Part shown: positions 27,346 to 36,607 of the stretch, piece after piece
Numbering within the stretch: the first letter of the stretch is position 1
How the letters are laid out: each line of letters begins with the position of its first letter
DNA from: Paenibacillus ferrarius
Lineage (GTDB): Bacteria; Bacillota; Bacilli; Paenibacillales; NBRC-103111
NCBI RefSeq assembly: GCF_002027705.1
Contig: NZ_MBTG01000004.1
Span: 62,001 to 126,000 of the forward strand
Length of the DNA stretch: 64,000 bases
Direction: 5' to 3'
Made by a program: the position numbers and the translations under genes
The notes under the pieces: model-generated
Databases searched by the model: none
What the model was told of the DNA's origin: nothing
The model's input: only the letters and a program-made list of their open reading frames with translations

Positions 27346-27428
27346 CCTACGCCCCGTAAACCCTTACTCTACAAGGGTTATTTGTGCTACACAAAAAAAA
27401 GGAACCCAGCCAACGGGGCCAGGTTCAA
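27346..27428. repeat. Right attachment-site repeat (attR) of the integrated element
   Basis: This copy matches 9746-9829, with identical blocks ACAAGGGTTATTTG (27371-27384) and GGAACCCAGCCAACGGGG (27401-27418). The two differ at scattered positions, for instance in the loop of the AACCCTT/AAGGGTT palindrome. A TACCAGA-type pair just inside (27298-27317) probably binds the integrase. On the minus strand it also folds as a terminator-like stem ending in eight T. Confidence 0.8.
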
Positions 27429-27519
27429 AAGTTTATATTAAAAAGGGGGTCTTGGTTATTATAATACCCGCTAAACATTATGAAACCATAACAGGAATGT
27501 TTCAATTATATTACAATTT

Positions 27520-27533
27520 AGAAAACGCTTTAT
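27520..27533. promoter_or_regulatory. cre-like site (possible CcpA operator)
   Basis: AGAAAACGCTTTAT fits most of the catabolite-response consensus TGWAANCGNTNWCA. It lies about 100 bp upstream of the epimerase gene that begins a sugar-related cluster. Confidence 0.4.
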
Positions 27534-27631
27534 TTTTCTAATAATTTTCCCAGCTATAGCAAACTGTGTTTATTTTCCTCATAAAGGTTAATGAATAAGG
27601 ATGACCTATCATAACTCAGGAGGAACCAACC

Positions 27632-28414
27632 ATGAAAATTCTAATCACCGGAGCCGCAGGGCGAATCGGCAGCGTGCTCGCTAATTTCCTGAAAGACCGC
27701 TTCACACTCCGTCTCGCGGATCTCGATACTTCCATGCTCACCCGCTACGCGCAAGGAGATCACGAGTACATAGCGCTCAACATTACGGATGTTGATGCCT
27801 GCCATCAGGCCTGCCAAGGCATTGACGTGGTCATCCATTTGGCTGCGGACCCCTCTCCACAAGCAGGCTTCTATGAATCGCTGCTGGATAACAACATCAA
27901 AGGCACGTTTAATATGTTTCGCGCGGCCAAAGATCAAGGGGTGCGCCGATTTCTCACAGCAAGCAGCGTGCAGACGATAGAGGGATATCCGCTCGATTCT
28001 CAGCTTTATGCGAATATGCCGACTCGTCCTCACAATCTATACGGTGTCAGCAAATGTTTCGCTGAATCGCTTGCCTGTTATTTCGGATACGCAGAAGATA
28101 TGCAAAGTGTTGCCATCCGCATCGGGGCTTTCGATGACTCGCCTGCCGAAGAGGAGGACTTGACCGCTAGAGACATGAGCGCCTACCTCCATCCTGCTGA
28201 CTTATGCGATCTGATCCTCAAAACCATTGTGTCCGATAAGCTGGGACCTTTTACAATCCTTCATGCCATTTCGGATAATCGCTTCAAGCGCCTCGATCTA
28301 ACGGAGACCAAAGCGCTGGTGGACTATGATCCCAAAGCAAATGCTTTTGAAAGAAATCATATTCATTTCCACGACAACCCCCACGATTCGAACCCGCCCA
28401 ACAAGGGTAAATGA
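27632..28414 (+). CDS. NAD-dependent epimerase/dehydratase (extended SDR)
   Basis: The 260-residue protein opens with the Rossmann motif ITGAAGRIGSVLANFL and has the active-site pair YGVSK (Tyr-x3-Lys) at about residue 137, with VIHLAADPSP typical of extended SDR enzymes such as uronate dehydrogenase or UDP-sugar epimerases. It is short for a UDP-galactose epimerase. AGGAGG lies 8 nt before the ATG. Its end overlaps the open frame of the next gene, and the two probably form one operon. The substrate is not known. Confidence 0.85.
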   Translation: MKILITGAAGRIGSVLANFLKDRFTLRLADLDTSMLTRYAQGDHEYIALNITDVDACHQACQGIDVVIHLAADPSPQAGFYESLLDNNIKGTFNMFRAAKDQGVRRFLTASSVQTIEGYPLDSQLYANMPTRPHNLYGVSKCFAESLACYFGYAEDMQSVAIRIGAFDDSPAEEEDLTARDMSAYLHPADLCDLILKTIVSDKLGPFTILHAISDNRFKRLDLTETKALVDYDPKANAFERNHIHFHDNPHDSNPPNKGK

Positions 28415-28449
28415 CCTTATCATCCGTTCAATCCCTAGGAGGTATTATC

Positions 28450-29265
28450 ATGACTAACTTTGACCATTCCCAAACTCAGCCATCCGCCGATTCGGGGAAA
28501 GTTGCGATTGTTACGGGAGCCGCATCTGGAATAGGCTTAGCTTCCGCTATACGTTTGGCTGAAAAAGGCTTCAAAATCGGCCTGCTGAACCGCCCGGGAA
28601 GTGAACTCGATGAGGCTGTCGAGAAAATCACGGCTTCCGGCGGCGAAGCGATCGCACTGCCCGCGGATATTGCTTTCGAAGAGCAAGTCAAACAAGCCAT
28701 TCAGACGGTGATGGGCCACTGGGGCCGACTTGATGTCCTGGTAGCCAATGCCGGAATTAATGGCGTACTGTCGCCTATTGCCGATTTGGAGCTGGACGAT
28801 TGGAACGCGACGATCAATATTAACCTGACAGGCACGTTCCTATGTGTGAAATATGCGGTCGAGCCCCTCAAACAACAGGGAGGAAGTATCATCATTACGA
28901 GCTCGATTAACGGCAATCGCGTTTTCTCTAATTTCGGGATGAGTGCCTACAGCACGTCCAAGGCGGGGCAAGTCGCTTTTATGAAAATGGCTGCGCTGGA
29001 ATTAGCCCGCTACAAAATCCGCGTAAACGCCATTTGCCCAGGTGCCATTCATACGAATATTGACGAGAATACGGACCGCCGACCGGAGCTTGAGGAAATA
29101 ACGATTCCCATCGAATATCCCGAAGGGGATCAACCGCTTGAGCATAAGCCTGGAACAGCAGGTCAGGTCGCGAATCTGGTCCTTTTCCTGGCTTCCGATC
29201 AATCCGACCACATTACCGGAACGTCCGTTTATATTGATGGCGCTGAATCTTTAATTCACGGCTAG
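28450..29265 (+). CDS. Short-chain dehydrogenase/reductase (classical SDR)
   Basis: The 271-residue protein has the cofactor loop VTGAASGIGLASAIRL, the NAG motif (VANAGING), catalytic Ser in IIITSSING, YSTSK, and RVNAICPGAIHTN. All are diagnostic for classical NAD(P)-dependent SDR oxidoreductases. ATG 28450 has AGGAGG 6-7 nt upstream; the longer open frame from 28411 does not. It follows the epimerase-like gene and precedes a neopullulanase, consistent with a carbohydrate or polyol catabolism cluster. The substrate is unknown. Confidence 0.88.
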   Translation: MTNFDHSQTQPSADSGKVAIVTGAASGIGLASAIRLAEKGFKIGLLNRPGSELDEAVEKITASGGEAIALPADIAFEEQVKQAIQTVMGHWGRLDVLVANAGINGVLSPIADLELDDWNATININLTGTFLCVKYAVEPLKQQGGSIIITSSINGNRVFSNFGMSAYSTSKAGQVAFMKMAALELARYKIRVNAICPGAIHTNIDENTDRRPELEEITIPIEYPEGDQPLEHKPGTAGQVANLVLFLASDQSDHITGTSVYIDGAESLIHG

Positions 29266-29305
29266 TCCTTCATTTCGCTCATTCGCTGGAAAAGGAGAAT
29301 ATTAT

Positions 29306-31066
29306 ATGCAAATTGAGAGTTTATACCATTCCCCCAACACCAAATGGGCTTATTCCTATGATAGCAGCACATTCCATCTCCGCATTCGGACCAAGAAGAA
29401 TGATGTGAACCAAGTTATCGCTATTACAGGGGATAAATATGACTGGGACAATTACAACAATGACTATCCGATGGAGAAAATCGCCACCGACCGTTACTTC
29501 GACTATTGGGAAACAGAGCTATCGCCCGCGCAGAAACGGTTCTCTTACGGGTTCCGGCTGCAAGCGGAGGACGAAACGATTTGGATGACGGAGTCGGAGA
29601 TTTATGACGAAGAGCCCAGCCCCCCTTCCGGCTATTATGAAATGCCGTATATGCATGAAATCGATGGATTCAAGGCGCCGGATTGGGCCAAATCTGCGAT
29701 TTTTTATCAAATTATGCCGGACCGGTTTGCCAATGGCGATCCACGTATAGATCCAGACGGCGTCCTTGAATGGGGAGATCAACCGACCAATGACTCCCAT
29801 TTTGGTGGCGATTTGCAGGGAATCATGGACCATCTCGATTACTTGGCCGAGTTAGGCATAACGGCGATTTATTTGACTCCTATTTTTGAAGCGCCAAGCA
29901 ATCATAAATACGATACGGTTGATTATAAAAAGGTAGATCCGCATTTCGGAGATACCACTGTGTTAAAAAAACTGGTCGCAGCCTGCCATGATAGAAATAT
30001 GAAGGTCGTGCTGGATGCAGTTTTCAACCATTCAAGCGTTGACTTCCCGCCCTTCAAGGATGTTATCGAGAAAGGCGAGCAATCAGCCTATGTGGATTGG
30101 TTCCACATTCATGATTTTCCGGTTGAGGTGAAGGAAGGCCCGCTCAATTATGCAACCTTCGGGTTTTATGCTTCGATGCCTAAGCTGAATACCACGAACC
30201 CCGAGGTCAAACAGTATTTGCTGGACGTTGCGGAGCATTGGCTGAAGGAAGTGCAGATTGATGGCTGGCGTTTGGATGTCGCGAATGAAATTGACCATTC
30301 CTTCTGGAGGGACTTCCGCAAAGTTGTCAAAAAAGCAAATCCCGACGCTTATATTATCGGTGAAGCATGGAGCGATTCGCTGCGCTGGCTGCTGGGGGAT
30401 CAGTTCGATTCGGTGATGAATTACCCATTCTCGGATCGGATTTTGCAATTTTTCCAGTCCGAGCAGCCCAATGGCCTCTCTTTTGCCGAAAATATGAATA
30501 ATATCCTGATGCGCTATCCGCTGCAAACGAATGAAGTGCTGTTTAATTTGCTGGGAAGCCATGATACGCCGCGTGTGCTGACGATGTTTGGGGAGAACAA
30601 GAACAGGCTCAAGCTTGCGGTCGCTTTCCTGCTCACTTATATCGGAACTCCCTGCATCTTCTATGGCGACGAAATTGGTTTGACGGGGGAGCAAGACCCC
30701 GATTGCCGCAAATGCATGGAATGGGACCTTTCCAAGCAGGACCGTGAATTATTCGATTTCTACAAGCTGATGATCAAGCTGCGCAAAAAGCATGAAGTGC
30801 TTCGTTTCGGCCGCTTCTCCTTCCTGAGAGCGGATGCGGAGGATGGCAGAATTATTTATGAACGCAGGAATAAACAGGAAATATTCACTATCTGGATGAA
30901 TCAATCCGAGGAATCAGCCCTTCTTGCCCATCCCGCAGATACAGAAACGGAACATTGGCAGGATGCATTCAGCGGCGATCCGGTGAAGTCTGTTGACGGT
31001 TTTGTCAGTATAGAGCTGGAGCCGTTTGGCTATCGAATTTTGCGCAGAAGCTTGAATGGCGTTTAA
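29306..31066 (+). CDS. Neopullulanase / maltogenic amylase-like GH13 enzyme
   Basis: The 586-residue protein has an N-terminal CBM34-like beta domain (about residues 1-120) and a GH13 (beta/alpha)8 barrel. Conserved regions are VVLDAVFNHSS, DGWRLDVANEID (nucleophile Asp), IIGEAWSD (acid/base Glu) and LLGSHDTPRVLT. These fit subfamily GH13_20, enzymes that cleave cyclodextrins, pullulan or maltodextrins. No signal peptide is present, so it is intracellular and acts on imported oligosaccharides. It follows two dehydrogenases after a 40-bp gap with its own GGAGA site. Confidence 0.92.
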   Translation: MQIESLYHSPNTKWAYSYDSSTFHLRIRTKKNDVNQVIAITGDKYDWDNYNNDYPMEKIATDRYFDYWETELSPAQKRFSYGFRLQAEDETIWMTESEIYDEEPSPPSGYYEMPYMHEIDGFKAPDWAKSAIFYQIMPDRFANGDPRIDPDGVLEWGDQPTNDSHFGGDLQGIMDHLDYLAELGITAIYLTPIFEAPSNHKYDTVDYKKVDPHFGDTTVLKKLVAACHDRNMKVVLDAVFNHSSVDFPPFKDVIEKGEQSAYVDWFHIHDFPVEVKEGPLNYATFGFYASMPKLNTTNPEVKQYLLDVAEHWLKEVQIDGWRLDVANEIDHSFWRDFRKVVKKANPDAYIIGEAWSDSLRWLLGDQFDSVMNYPFSDRILQFFQSEQPNGLSFAENMNNILMRYPLQTNEVLFNLLGSHDTPRVLTMFGENKNRLKLAVAFLLTYIGTPCIFYGDEIGLTGEQDPDCRKCMEWDLSKQDRELFDFYKLMIKLRKKHEVLRFGRFSFLRADAEDGRIIYERRNKQEIFTIWMNQSEESALLAHPADTETEHWQDAFSGDPVKSVDGFVSIELEPFGYRILRRSLNGV

Positions 31067-31564
31067 ACGATTTTGCTGTTTTCACAGCTTGGGAGAATTT
31101 GTCCCCAGATAAGTCTGCAAAGTCCTTATCCGTGAACCGCTTTTTGTACAAATAAGAGCCGATGACAACCAAAGCCAAGCGATGATACGCGACTGCGCCA
31201 CCGTTTGGGCAAAGTCCTCCCTCATCAAATTTGGAAAACCTGCGTAAATACAGGCTTTTTTCATCAAAACGTGTGAAAACAGCGAAAGCCTGCGATTATG
31301 CAGGCTTTTCAAGCTTTTCTACTCTGCCATTGAAAAAAGCGCACTAATAGATGCACAATTGCAGGCTTTCCACCCATTTGCTAATTCTCCAGACGAAAAG
31401 CATGTATAATCGCAGGCTTTCACTCATTTGCTGATTTTCCAGACGAAGGATGCCTAGAAATATCCGCAGAATATATTTTACAAGAAATTTAGTTGCACCT
31501 AACAGGCGTGTAGCATATAATAACTATATCTTAATTAGAATTATTATAAATAAGGAGGATCTGT
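31067..31564. repeat. Intergenic region with GCAGGCTTT repeats and terminator-like hairpins
   Basis: No gene is supported. CCTGCGTAAATACAGG plus CTTTTTT (31239-31262) and AAAGCCTGC/GCAGGCTTT (31285-31309) are terminator-like hairpins. A 51-bp unit then occurs twice, at 31361 and 31412, each GCAGGCTTTC...CATTTGCT..ATT.TCCAGACGAA. These look like a family of intergenic repeats. The last 60 bp hold the cation-efflux promoter region and its AAGGAGG. Confidence 0.65.
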
Positions 31565-32515
31565 ATGAGTACCGAATACGACTACCACCATCTTCATCAC
31601 GTGAAAGAACAAAGCAAATCAAGGCATACGTTGTGGATCACGCTCATACTGACCGCTTTTTTCACCATCGTAGAAATTGTAGGCGGGGTGCTGTCCAATT
31701 CACTCGCACTGCTATCTGATTCCGCTCATATGATCTCTGACGTTATTGCTCTGGGATTAAGCATGATCGCCATTCATCTGGCAACGCGTCAACCCAATGC
31801 TCGGTTTACTTTTGGTTTCTTGCGGTTTGAAATTATTGCCTCATTCTTGAATGGCTTGGCACTTTGTGTCATTGCATTGGGGATCTTTATCGAAGGTATT
31901 CAGCGTATCCTTCACCCTCAACCTATTCAGCTTGGCCTTATGCTTGTTATTGCTTCTATCGGTTTCATCGTTAACCTGGTACTTACCCTTGTACTCCACC
32001 ATAGTGTGAAAGAGGAAGATAATCTGAATGTAAAAAGCGCGCTCTGGCACTTTTTCGGAGATCTCCTCAGCTCTGTTGGGGTCATCGTTTCATCGATTGT
32101 CATCTATTACACGGGACTTCTCTGGTTTGATCCTGTGATTTCGATGGTGATTGGAGGCATTATTTTTACTGGCGGAGCCAAAATCATTAAAGAATCCTAT
32201 TTAATTCTCATGGAATCCGTCCCTGAGCAGTTCAATCTCGACGAGATTCGCTCAGCGATCGGGCAGGTAGAAGGTGTCGAGGATGTCCATGAAATGCATC
32301 TTTGGTCGGTATCCACCGATCACTATTCCTTATCAGCTCATGTGTTCATCAATCCGAACATTCAACCTTTCTGCGTGATTCTAGCCATTAATGAGACGCT
32401 CAAAAGCAAATATGGCATCGAGCATTCCACGATCCAGATTGAGCACGCCGACATTAATCCGCATGGGGAATATGGCAAAGAATTTCTGAAACACCAGAGA
32501 CAGGTGCGTATTTAA
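31565..32515 (+). CDS. Cation diffusion facilitator (zinc/cadmium/cobalt efflux, CzcD-like)
   Basis: The 316-residue protein has a His-rich N-terminus (YDYHHLHHVKEQSKSRH), six membrane helices, and the CDF metal-site motifs LLSDSAHMISDV (helix II) and FGDLLSSVGVIVSS (helix V; the usual HxxxD is preceded by WHFFGD). The C-terminal cytoplasmic domain binds metal in related proteins. It exports divalent metal by proton antiport and gives metal resistance. TAAGGAGG lies 7 nt before the ATG. No metal regulator is adjacent. Confidence 0.92.
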   Translation: MSTEYDYHHLHHVKEQSKSRHTLWITLILTAFFTIVEIVGGVLSNSLALLSDSAHMISDVIALGLSMIAIHLATRQPNARFTFGFLRFEIIASFLNGLALCVIALGIFIEGIQRILHPQPIQLGLMLVIASIGFIVNLVLTLVLHHSVKEEDNLNVKSALWHFFGDLLSSVGVIVSSIVIYYTGLLWFDPVISMVIGGIIFTGGAKIIKESYLILMESVPEQFNLDEIRSAIGQVEGVEDVHEMHLWSVSTDHYSLSAHVFINPNIQPFCVILAINETLKSKYGIEHSTIQIEHADINPHGEYGKEFLKHQRQVRI

Positions 32516-32570
32516 AAAAGACCGTTACTCCCCTCTCAACACATTGAGAGTCAGGTAACGGTCTTTTTTT
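32513..32570. terminator. Bidirectional terminator
   Basis: AAAGACCGTTAC and GTAACGGTCTTT pair perfectly around an inner CTCTCAA/TTGAGAG stem. A-runs and T-runs flank both sides, so it ends the rightward efflux gene and the leftward LacI-type gene. Confidence 0.92.
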
Positions 32571-33627
32571 ATGCAATCGTTGACTTCCTTACGATCATGT
32601 CCAGATCAATCAGCAGTTCATGGCCAATGGCGCGAGGCAAATGCTCTTCAAGGAGCAGCGTGCTCTCTTCGTCCAAGTCCTCGCCAATCTGCTTCATAAG
32701 AAATGCCGCAACCAGGCTGGTTTGCAAATCTACGGGCATATCGAAGCTCGTTATAGCCGGAAAGCTCGCTTTGGAATAGAGTTCATTATCCATCCCTATC
32801 AGTTGTACATCTTCGGGTACCCGGATGCCTCGCTCATGGCAGAGTGCCAGAATCTCCAGCGCCAATGCATCATTAAATGTGTAGATGCCGATCGGGCGGC
32901 ATTCTCCGCTCAAGCGCAGGGCCTCATCCAGTGTGCGGGCAACACCTAGTTCGCTGACATCCAATAGCGCATGTACAACGGGTTCAGAATCATTGCCAAG
33001 TCCTGAAAGGAAACCTTGGATACGCTGATCGTTCGCTCCCATTCCGTTGCTTTTGCCAACGTAGATGACGGAGCGGCAGCCATTATTGAGGAAAGAGCGC
33101 ACCGCTTGCGCAGAGGCCTTCGCGAAATCCAGATTAACAGCTAATTGGACGATTTCTTCCGGCCAGCCCCAACCATTAAAGATGACAAGCGGGGTGCCGC
33201 CTCCAACGAGCTGCTGCGTCGACTTCATGCTCATCGCCAGCCCATGGCTCACTAAGCCATCAACCCTGCGCTGCAGCAAATGCTCTAGGTGGCGCTGTTC
33301 GATCTCCGGGTCCATGCCAGCTGCTGAAAATACCGATAAATGATAACCGAAGCGATGCACCTTCTGTTCCAAGCTCTCCGCGAAGCGGCCATAATAGCCG
33401 CCAAAATGCGGAATGATGAGCCCTAATTCATAAGAACGGCGTCGACTCAAATTCGTCGCCATCACATTGCGCCGATAACCTAACCGCACAATGGCTTCTT
33501 CCACCTTGCGTATCGTTTCAGGCGCCATCGGGACCTTCCTGCGATTCAACACATTAGACACCGTGGCTATAGATACGCCGGCTTCTGAAGCCACATCAAT
33601 AATTGTAGGCTGTTTACTTTTGCTCAT
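32569..33627 (-). CDS. LacI-family transcriptional regulator
   Basis: The 352-residue protein has the N-terminal LacI helix-turn-helix TIIDVASEAGVSIATVSNVLN with the hinge helix after it, and a periplasmic-binding-protein-like effector domain (LGLIIPHFGGYYGRFAESLE and onward). It should bind a palindromic operator and respond to a sugar. It is convergent with the cation efflux gene and stands apart from a clear target operon. The neopullulanase cluster about 1.5 kb away is a candidate target, but this is not shown by the sequence. Confidence 0.92.
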   Translation of the reverse strand: MSKSKQPTIIDVASEAGVSIATVSNVLNRRKVPMAPETIRKVEEAIVRLGYRRNVMATNLSRRRSYELGLIIPHFGGYYGRFAESLEQKVHRFGYHLSVFSAAGMDPEIEQRHLEHLLQRRVDGLVSHGLAMSMKSTQQLVGGGTPLVIFNGWGWPEEIVQLAVNLDFAKASAQAVRSFLNNGCRSVIYVGKSNGMGANDQRIQGFLSGLGNDSEPVVHALLDVSELGVARTLDEALRLSGECRPIGIYTFNDALALEILALCHERGIRVPEDVQLIGMDNELYSKASFPAITSFDMPVDLQTSLVAAFLMKQIGEDLDEESTLLLEEHLPRAIGHELLIDLDMIVRKSTIA

Positions 33628-33734
33628 CAGACTTCCCTCATTCTTGAAACACTTACACTTATTTTATCGAGAAGCAAAACGCTCGTCAAATGAACAATAA
33701 CTGGCAATTCTGAAGAAATTTCACAGGCCTTAGA

Positions 33735-35471
33735 CTACATTTTAAAATTGTTTATCAACTGTTTCATCTGGTCCGACATTTGACTTAACTTCTGGGCAGA
33801 TAAAGCAATTTCTTCCATTGAAGCTAACTGCTCTTCCGTAGCCGCAGACACAATCTGCGCTGCTCCCGCCGTATTGGATGACACCTGCTCCATCTCCTGC
33901 AGAGCCGCCGAAATTTCTTGCGAGCTGGCAGACATCTGCTCGGCAGCCGCTGAAGTCTCTTCCACCTGCATAACAACACTTCGTGTCGCTTGCAAGATAC
34001 GTGTAAAGGCTTCTCCCGTTTCACGAATAGCGGCAACACTTGCTTCCACTTCGTGTTCACCTTTTTGCATCGAGCCCACAGCGTATTGGATATCATTCTG
34101 AATGTCTTCAATCAGCTCCGCCACTTGAGCGGCAGAATCATTCGAGCGCTCAGCTAACTTCCTAATTTCACTTGCCACAACAGCGAATCCTCTACCGTTC
34201 TCCCCTGCTCGCGCAGCTTCGATCGAAGCATTCAACGCTAACAAATTGGTTTGTGCGGAAATTTCCCGGATTGCCTCTACGATCTGTCCGATTTGCTGAG
34301 AGCGGTCCCCCAACTGATGGATAACCCCGCTTAGATCCCCGACCGTGCTGCTTACAGCCGTCATTTGTACCGTGGACCTTAGACTTAATTCATTGCCGTT
34401 CTCCGCTTCCTGAAGTGTGCCGACCGACGCCTCGAATGCCGTGTTGGAAGTAATCGCTATGCGCTGGATACCCGTCGACATTTCCTCCATCGCTCTTGAG
34501 GTTTCTTCAATACTGCTCGCTTGCGTTTCATTACTAGCAGCCACTTCGGTGATCGCATGTGAAGTCTGATTCACGGCTTGCGTCGTTTCTGAAATGATAC
34601 TGGAAAGCGTCATAGAAGAGGCAGCCAACACATTGGCGCTCAAAAGCTGGTTCCCTGCAAGCTCTCTTAGGCTATCGGATAACGTATTGAAAGAGCTCGC
34701 AAGCTGCCCCGTCTCATCACGACTGGATACCACTATTTTCTCACCGCTCAAATCCCCTGCGGCCATGCGCTCTGCCTGATCAGCCACACGAATTATCGGT
34801 CTGGAGATATGAAGCGCGAAGAAAGTGAAAAGCGTTATGCCTACTACCGAGCAGACAATCAGTGTAATTAGCATAGCAGATAAAATATGGCGCTGCCCCG
34901 CATCATAATCCTGCATATAGGAACCTGCACTAATAATCCAGCCCCAGGAAGTCGATAGCTCGCTGTAAGTAAGCTTGCTCGCTTCTTTTTTGGAATTAGG
35001 GAGCGGCCAATCGTAATAAGTAAAACCCCCGCCTGTTTGCGCCGTTTTAATCATATTTTGAATGTAATGCGTGCCATCGCTTGTTTGCTTGTCCCAAATA
35101 TTTTGGCCTTCCAGCAGCGGATGTGCCAGTAGATTGCCTTTTTCATCCATAATGAAAAAGTACCCATTCTCGCCCAAATCAATATGTGTATTTATGGGCC
35201 TTGTATTATCTGCTCGTTTCTCCCCTAACAGCATAACGCGCAGTTGGTTCTGAGCATCTTCTTTGGTAATAACCCCTTTTTGTACCGCTTTATCTAATGA
35301 GTTCAACATCTCAGTAGCCAATCTAACGTTGTTCTTCAAACCTGTTTCAATGAGTGCGTGGGTTGAATCCCCAGAAACCTTATTTGTCACTAATCCCAGC
35401 GCAATTATCGGGACCACTAATAACAGGAAAGATACGAGCAAAAGCTTTTTGCGGATCGTTAGTTTAATCAT
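33735..35471 (-). CDS. Methyl-accepting chemotaxis protein with Cache-type sensor
   Basis: The 578-residue protein has a membrane helix (about 8-28), an extracytoplasmic single-Cache domain ([20 protein letters not shown] ... [15 protein letters not shown]), a second helix (about 195-217), and HAMP. A long signalling coiled coil follows, with the conserved tip [23 protein letters not shown], seen as [19 protein letters not shown]. It senses a small molecule and signals to CheA. It is monocistronic between LacI and the guanidine-type transporter operon. The ligand is unknown. Confidence 0.93.
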   Translation of the reverse strand: MIKLTIRKKLLLVSFLLLVVPIIALGLVTNKVSGDSTHALIETGLKNNVRLATEMLNSLDKAVQKGVITKEDAQNQLRVMLLGEKRADNTRPINTHIDLGENGYFFIMDEKGNLLAHPLLEGQNIWDKQTSDGTHYIQNMIKTAQTGGGFTYYDWPLPNSKKEASKLTYSELSTSWGWIISAGSYMQDYDAGQRHILSAMLITLIVCSVVGITLFTFFALHISRPIIRVADQAERMAAGDLSGEKIVVSSRDETGQLASSFNTLSDSLRELAGNQLLSANVLAASSMTLSSIISETTQAVNQTSHAITEVAASNETQASSIEETSRAMEEMSTGIQRIAITSNTAFEASVGTLQEAENGNELSLRSTVQMTAVSSTVGDLSGVIHQLGDRSQQIGQIVEAIREISAQTNLLALNASIEAARAGENGRGFAVVASEIRKLAERSNDSAAQVAELIEDIQNDIQYAVGSMQKGEHEVEASVAAIRETGEAFTRILQATRSVVMQVEETSAAAEQMSASSQEISAALQEMEQVSSNTAGAAQIVSAATEEQLASMEEIALSAQKLSQMSDQMKQLINNFKM

Positions 35472-35797
35472 AGCTCTTCACTCCATTCGACAAATTTCAC
35501 GTTTTTATTAGTAAATATTGGCACCATCTCCCTAACAGACTAATACTATTAGACTATAATTTCAAATTTTGAGACCTAAAAAGTTGAAGATACTTCAATT
35601 ATTTTGACCATTCTGTGAAATTCTCTTTCTATACGGGAAGCGAGCTTTTCAGCTGCTAGGGATGACTTCTTAGAGTGGGAGGATGCATAGCTCCTGAGAC
35701 TGCCTTTTCGGTAGGCTCAGGGGGCTTTCTCTCGCAAGAAACGAGAGCCTTGCCGAACGAAAAAAAGCCTGACCGACAACCGGCCAAGCTTGCTCTT
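35472..35797. other. Intergenic region with several hairpins
   Basis: No gene is supported. A stem CTGAG...CTCAG (35696-35729) with inner CC/GG pairs and a second stem CTCTCG/CGAGAG (35731-35750) stand in tandem before the operon terminator. They may be stabilising 3' structures of the leftward transporter transcript or an unrecognised small RNA. The right-hand part also contains the chemoreceptor promoter. Confidence 0.35.
35763..35792 (-). terminator. Terminator of the NitT/TauT-type ABC operon
   Basis: On the minus strand AGCTTGGCCGG and CGGTCAGGCT form an imperfect stem with a TTG loop, followed by seven T. It starts just after the ATPase stop codon. Confidence 0.7.
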
Positions 35798-36604
35798 TCA
35801 CTCCTCATGATGCCCAATCAGCGAAATGATCTGCTTCTTCAGCTTCATGAAGGACTCCGAATCCTTCACGTCTTCGACCGCTCGCAAACCAGGCGGGATC
35901 ACGATTTCTTTGCGAATCGTGCCTGGATGGGCCTGCATCACGTAGACACGCTGAGAGAGGAAGATAGCTTCCTCGATATCGTGCGTGATGAAGACAACGG
36001 TCGTCTTCTCCTTCTCCCAGATGCGCAGCAGCAGCTCCTGCATCGAATTCTTGGTCTGCGGATCGAGCGCGCCGAAAGGCTCATCCATCAGCAGCACCTC
36101 TGGATTGTTAGCCAAAGCCCGTGCAATCGCCACGCGCTGCTTCATCCCGCCCGAGAGTTCCTTCGGCAAGGATCGCGCAAACTTATGCAAGCCCACCAGT
36201 TCCATGAAATGATCGGAGATGGCCCTCTTTTCAAACAGGGGAACACCCTTCAGCGTCAGTCCGAACTCGATGTTCTCCCTTACGGAGAGCCACGGGAATA
36301 GCGTGTAGCTCTGGAACACCATCCCGCGATCGGCACCGGGACCGTCAATTTCGTGGCCCGAGATGCTCATCGATCCGGTCGTCATCGTCTCCAAACCCGC
36401 AACAATTCTCAGCAGGGACGATTTCCCACAACCAGATGGACCAACGAAGCTAACGAACTCATGGGCATCCACATGAAACGAGACTCTATCCAACGCGACG
36501 AACTGCGATTTTTTCGTGCTGTATACTTTTGTCACATCGGTAGCGCTAATTTTACTCACGGCAGCAACCGTTTCAACGAAGGGCTCTCGATTCAAAGCAT
36601 GCAT
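35798..36604 (-). CDS. ABC transporter ATP-binding protein (NitT/TauT family)
   Basis: The 268-residue ATPase has Walker A GPSGCGKSSLLRI, the Q-loop in MVFQSYTLFPW, signature LSGGMKQRVAIARAL and Walker B VLLMDEPFGALD, as in SsuB/TauB/NrtD. It energises the permease encoded 3 bp upstream. Third gene of the operon that starts under the guanidine-I-type riboswitch, so it probably powers uptake of guanidine or a related nitrogen compound. Confidence 0.9.
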   Translation of the reverse strand: MHALNREPFVETVAAVSKISATDVTKVYSTKKSQFVALDRVSFHVDAHEFVSFVGPSGCGKSSLLRIVAGLETMTTGSMSISGHEIDGPGADRGMVFQSYTLFPWLSVRENIEFGLTLKGVPLFEKRAISDHFMELVGLHKFARSLPKELSGGMKQRVAIARALANNPEVLLMDEPFGALDPQTKNSMQELLLRIWEKEKTTVVFITHDIEEAIFLSQRVYVMQAHPGTIRKEIVIPPGLRAVEDVKDSESFMKLKKQIISLIGHHEE

Positions 36605-36607
36605 AAT

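Larger units (their letters stand above)
9794..27419. mobile_element. Integrated element of about 17.6 kb (IME/satellite-like) with defence-type cargo
   Basis: The interval is bounded by a direct repeat, is visibly more AT-rich than both flanks, and has a tyrosine integrase and a small excisionase-like gene at its right end. An AAA+ helicase and a Rep-like gene point to autonomous replication after excision. No relaxase, coupling ATPase, conjugation ATPase, capsid or terminase gene was recognised. It is therefore more likely a mobilizable or satellite-type element than a full conjugative element or prophage. The cargo (HEPN protein, reverse transcriptase, helicase-nuclease, RadC, GTPases) is typical of a defence island. 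Whether it moves is unknown. Confidence 0.8.

Noticed and set aside
9794..27419. Prophage or full conjugative element
   Set aside because: No capsid, portal, terminase, lysis, relaxase, coupling protein or VirB4-like gene was recognised among the translated genes.
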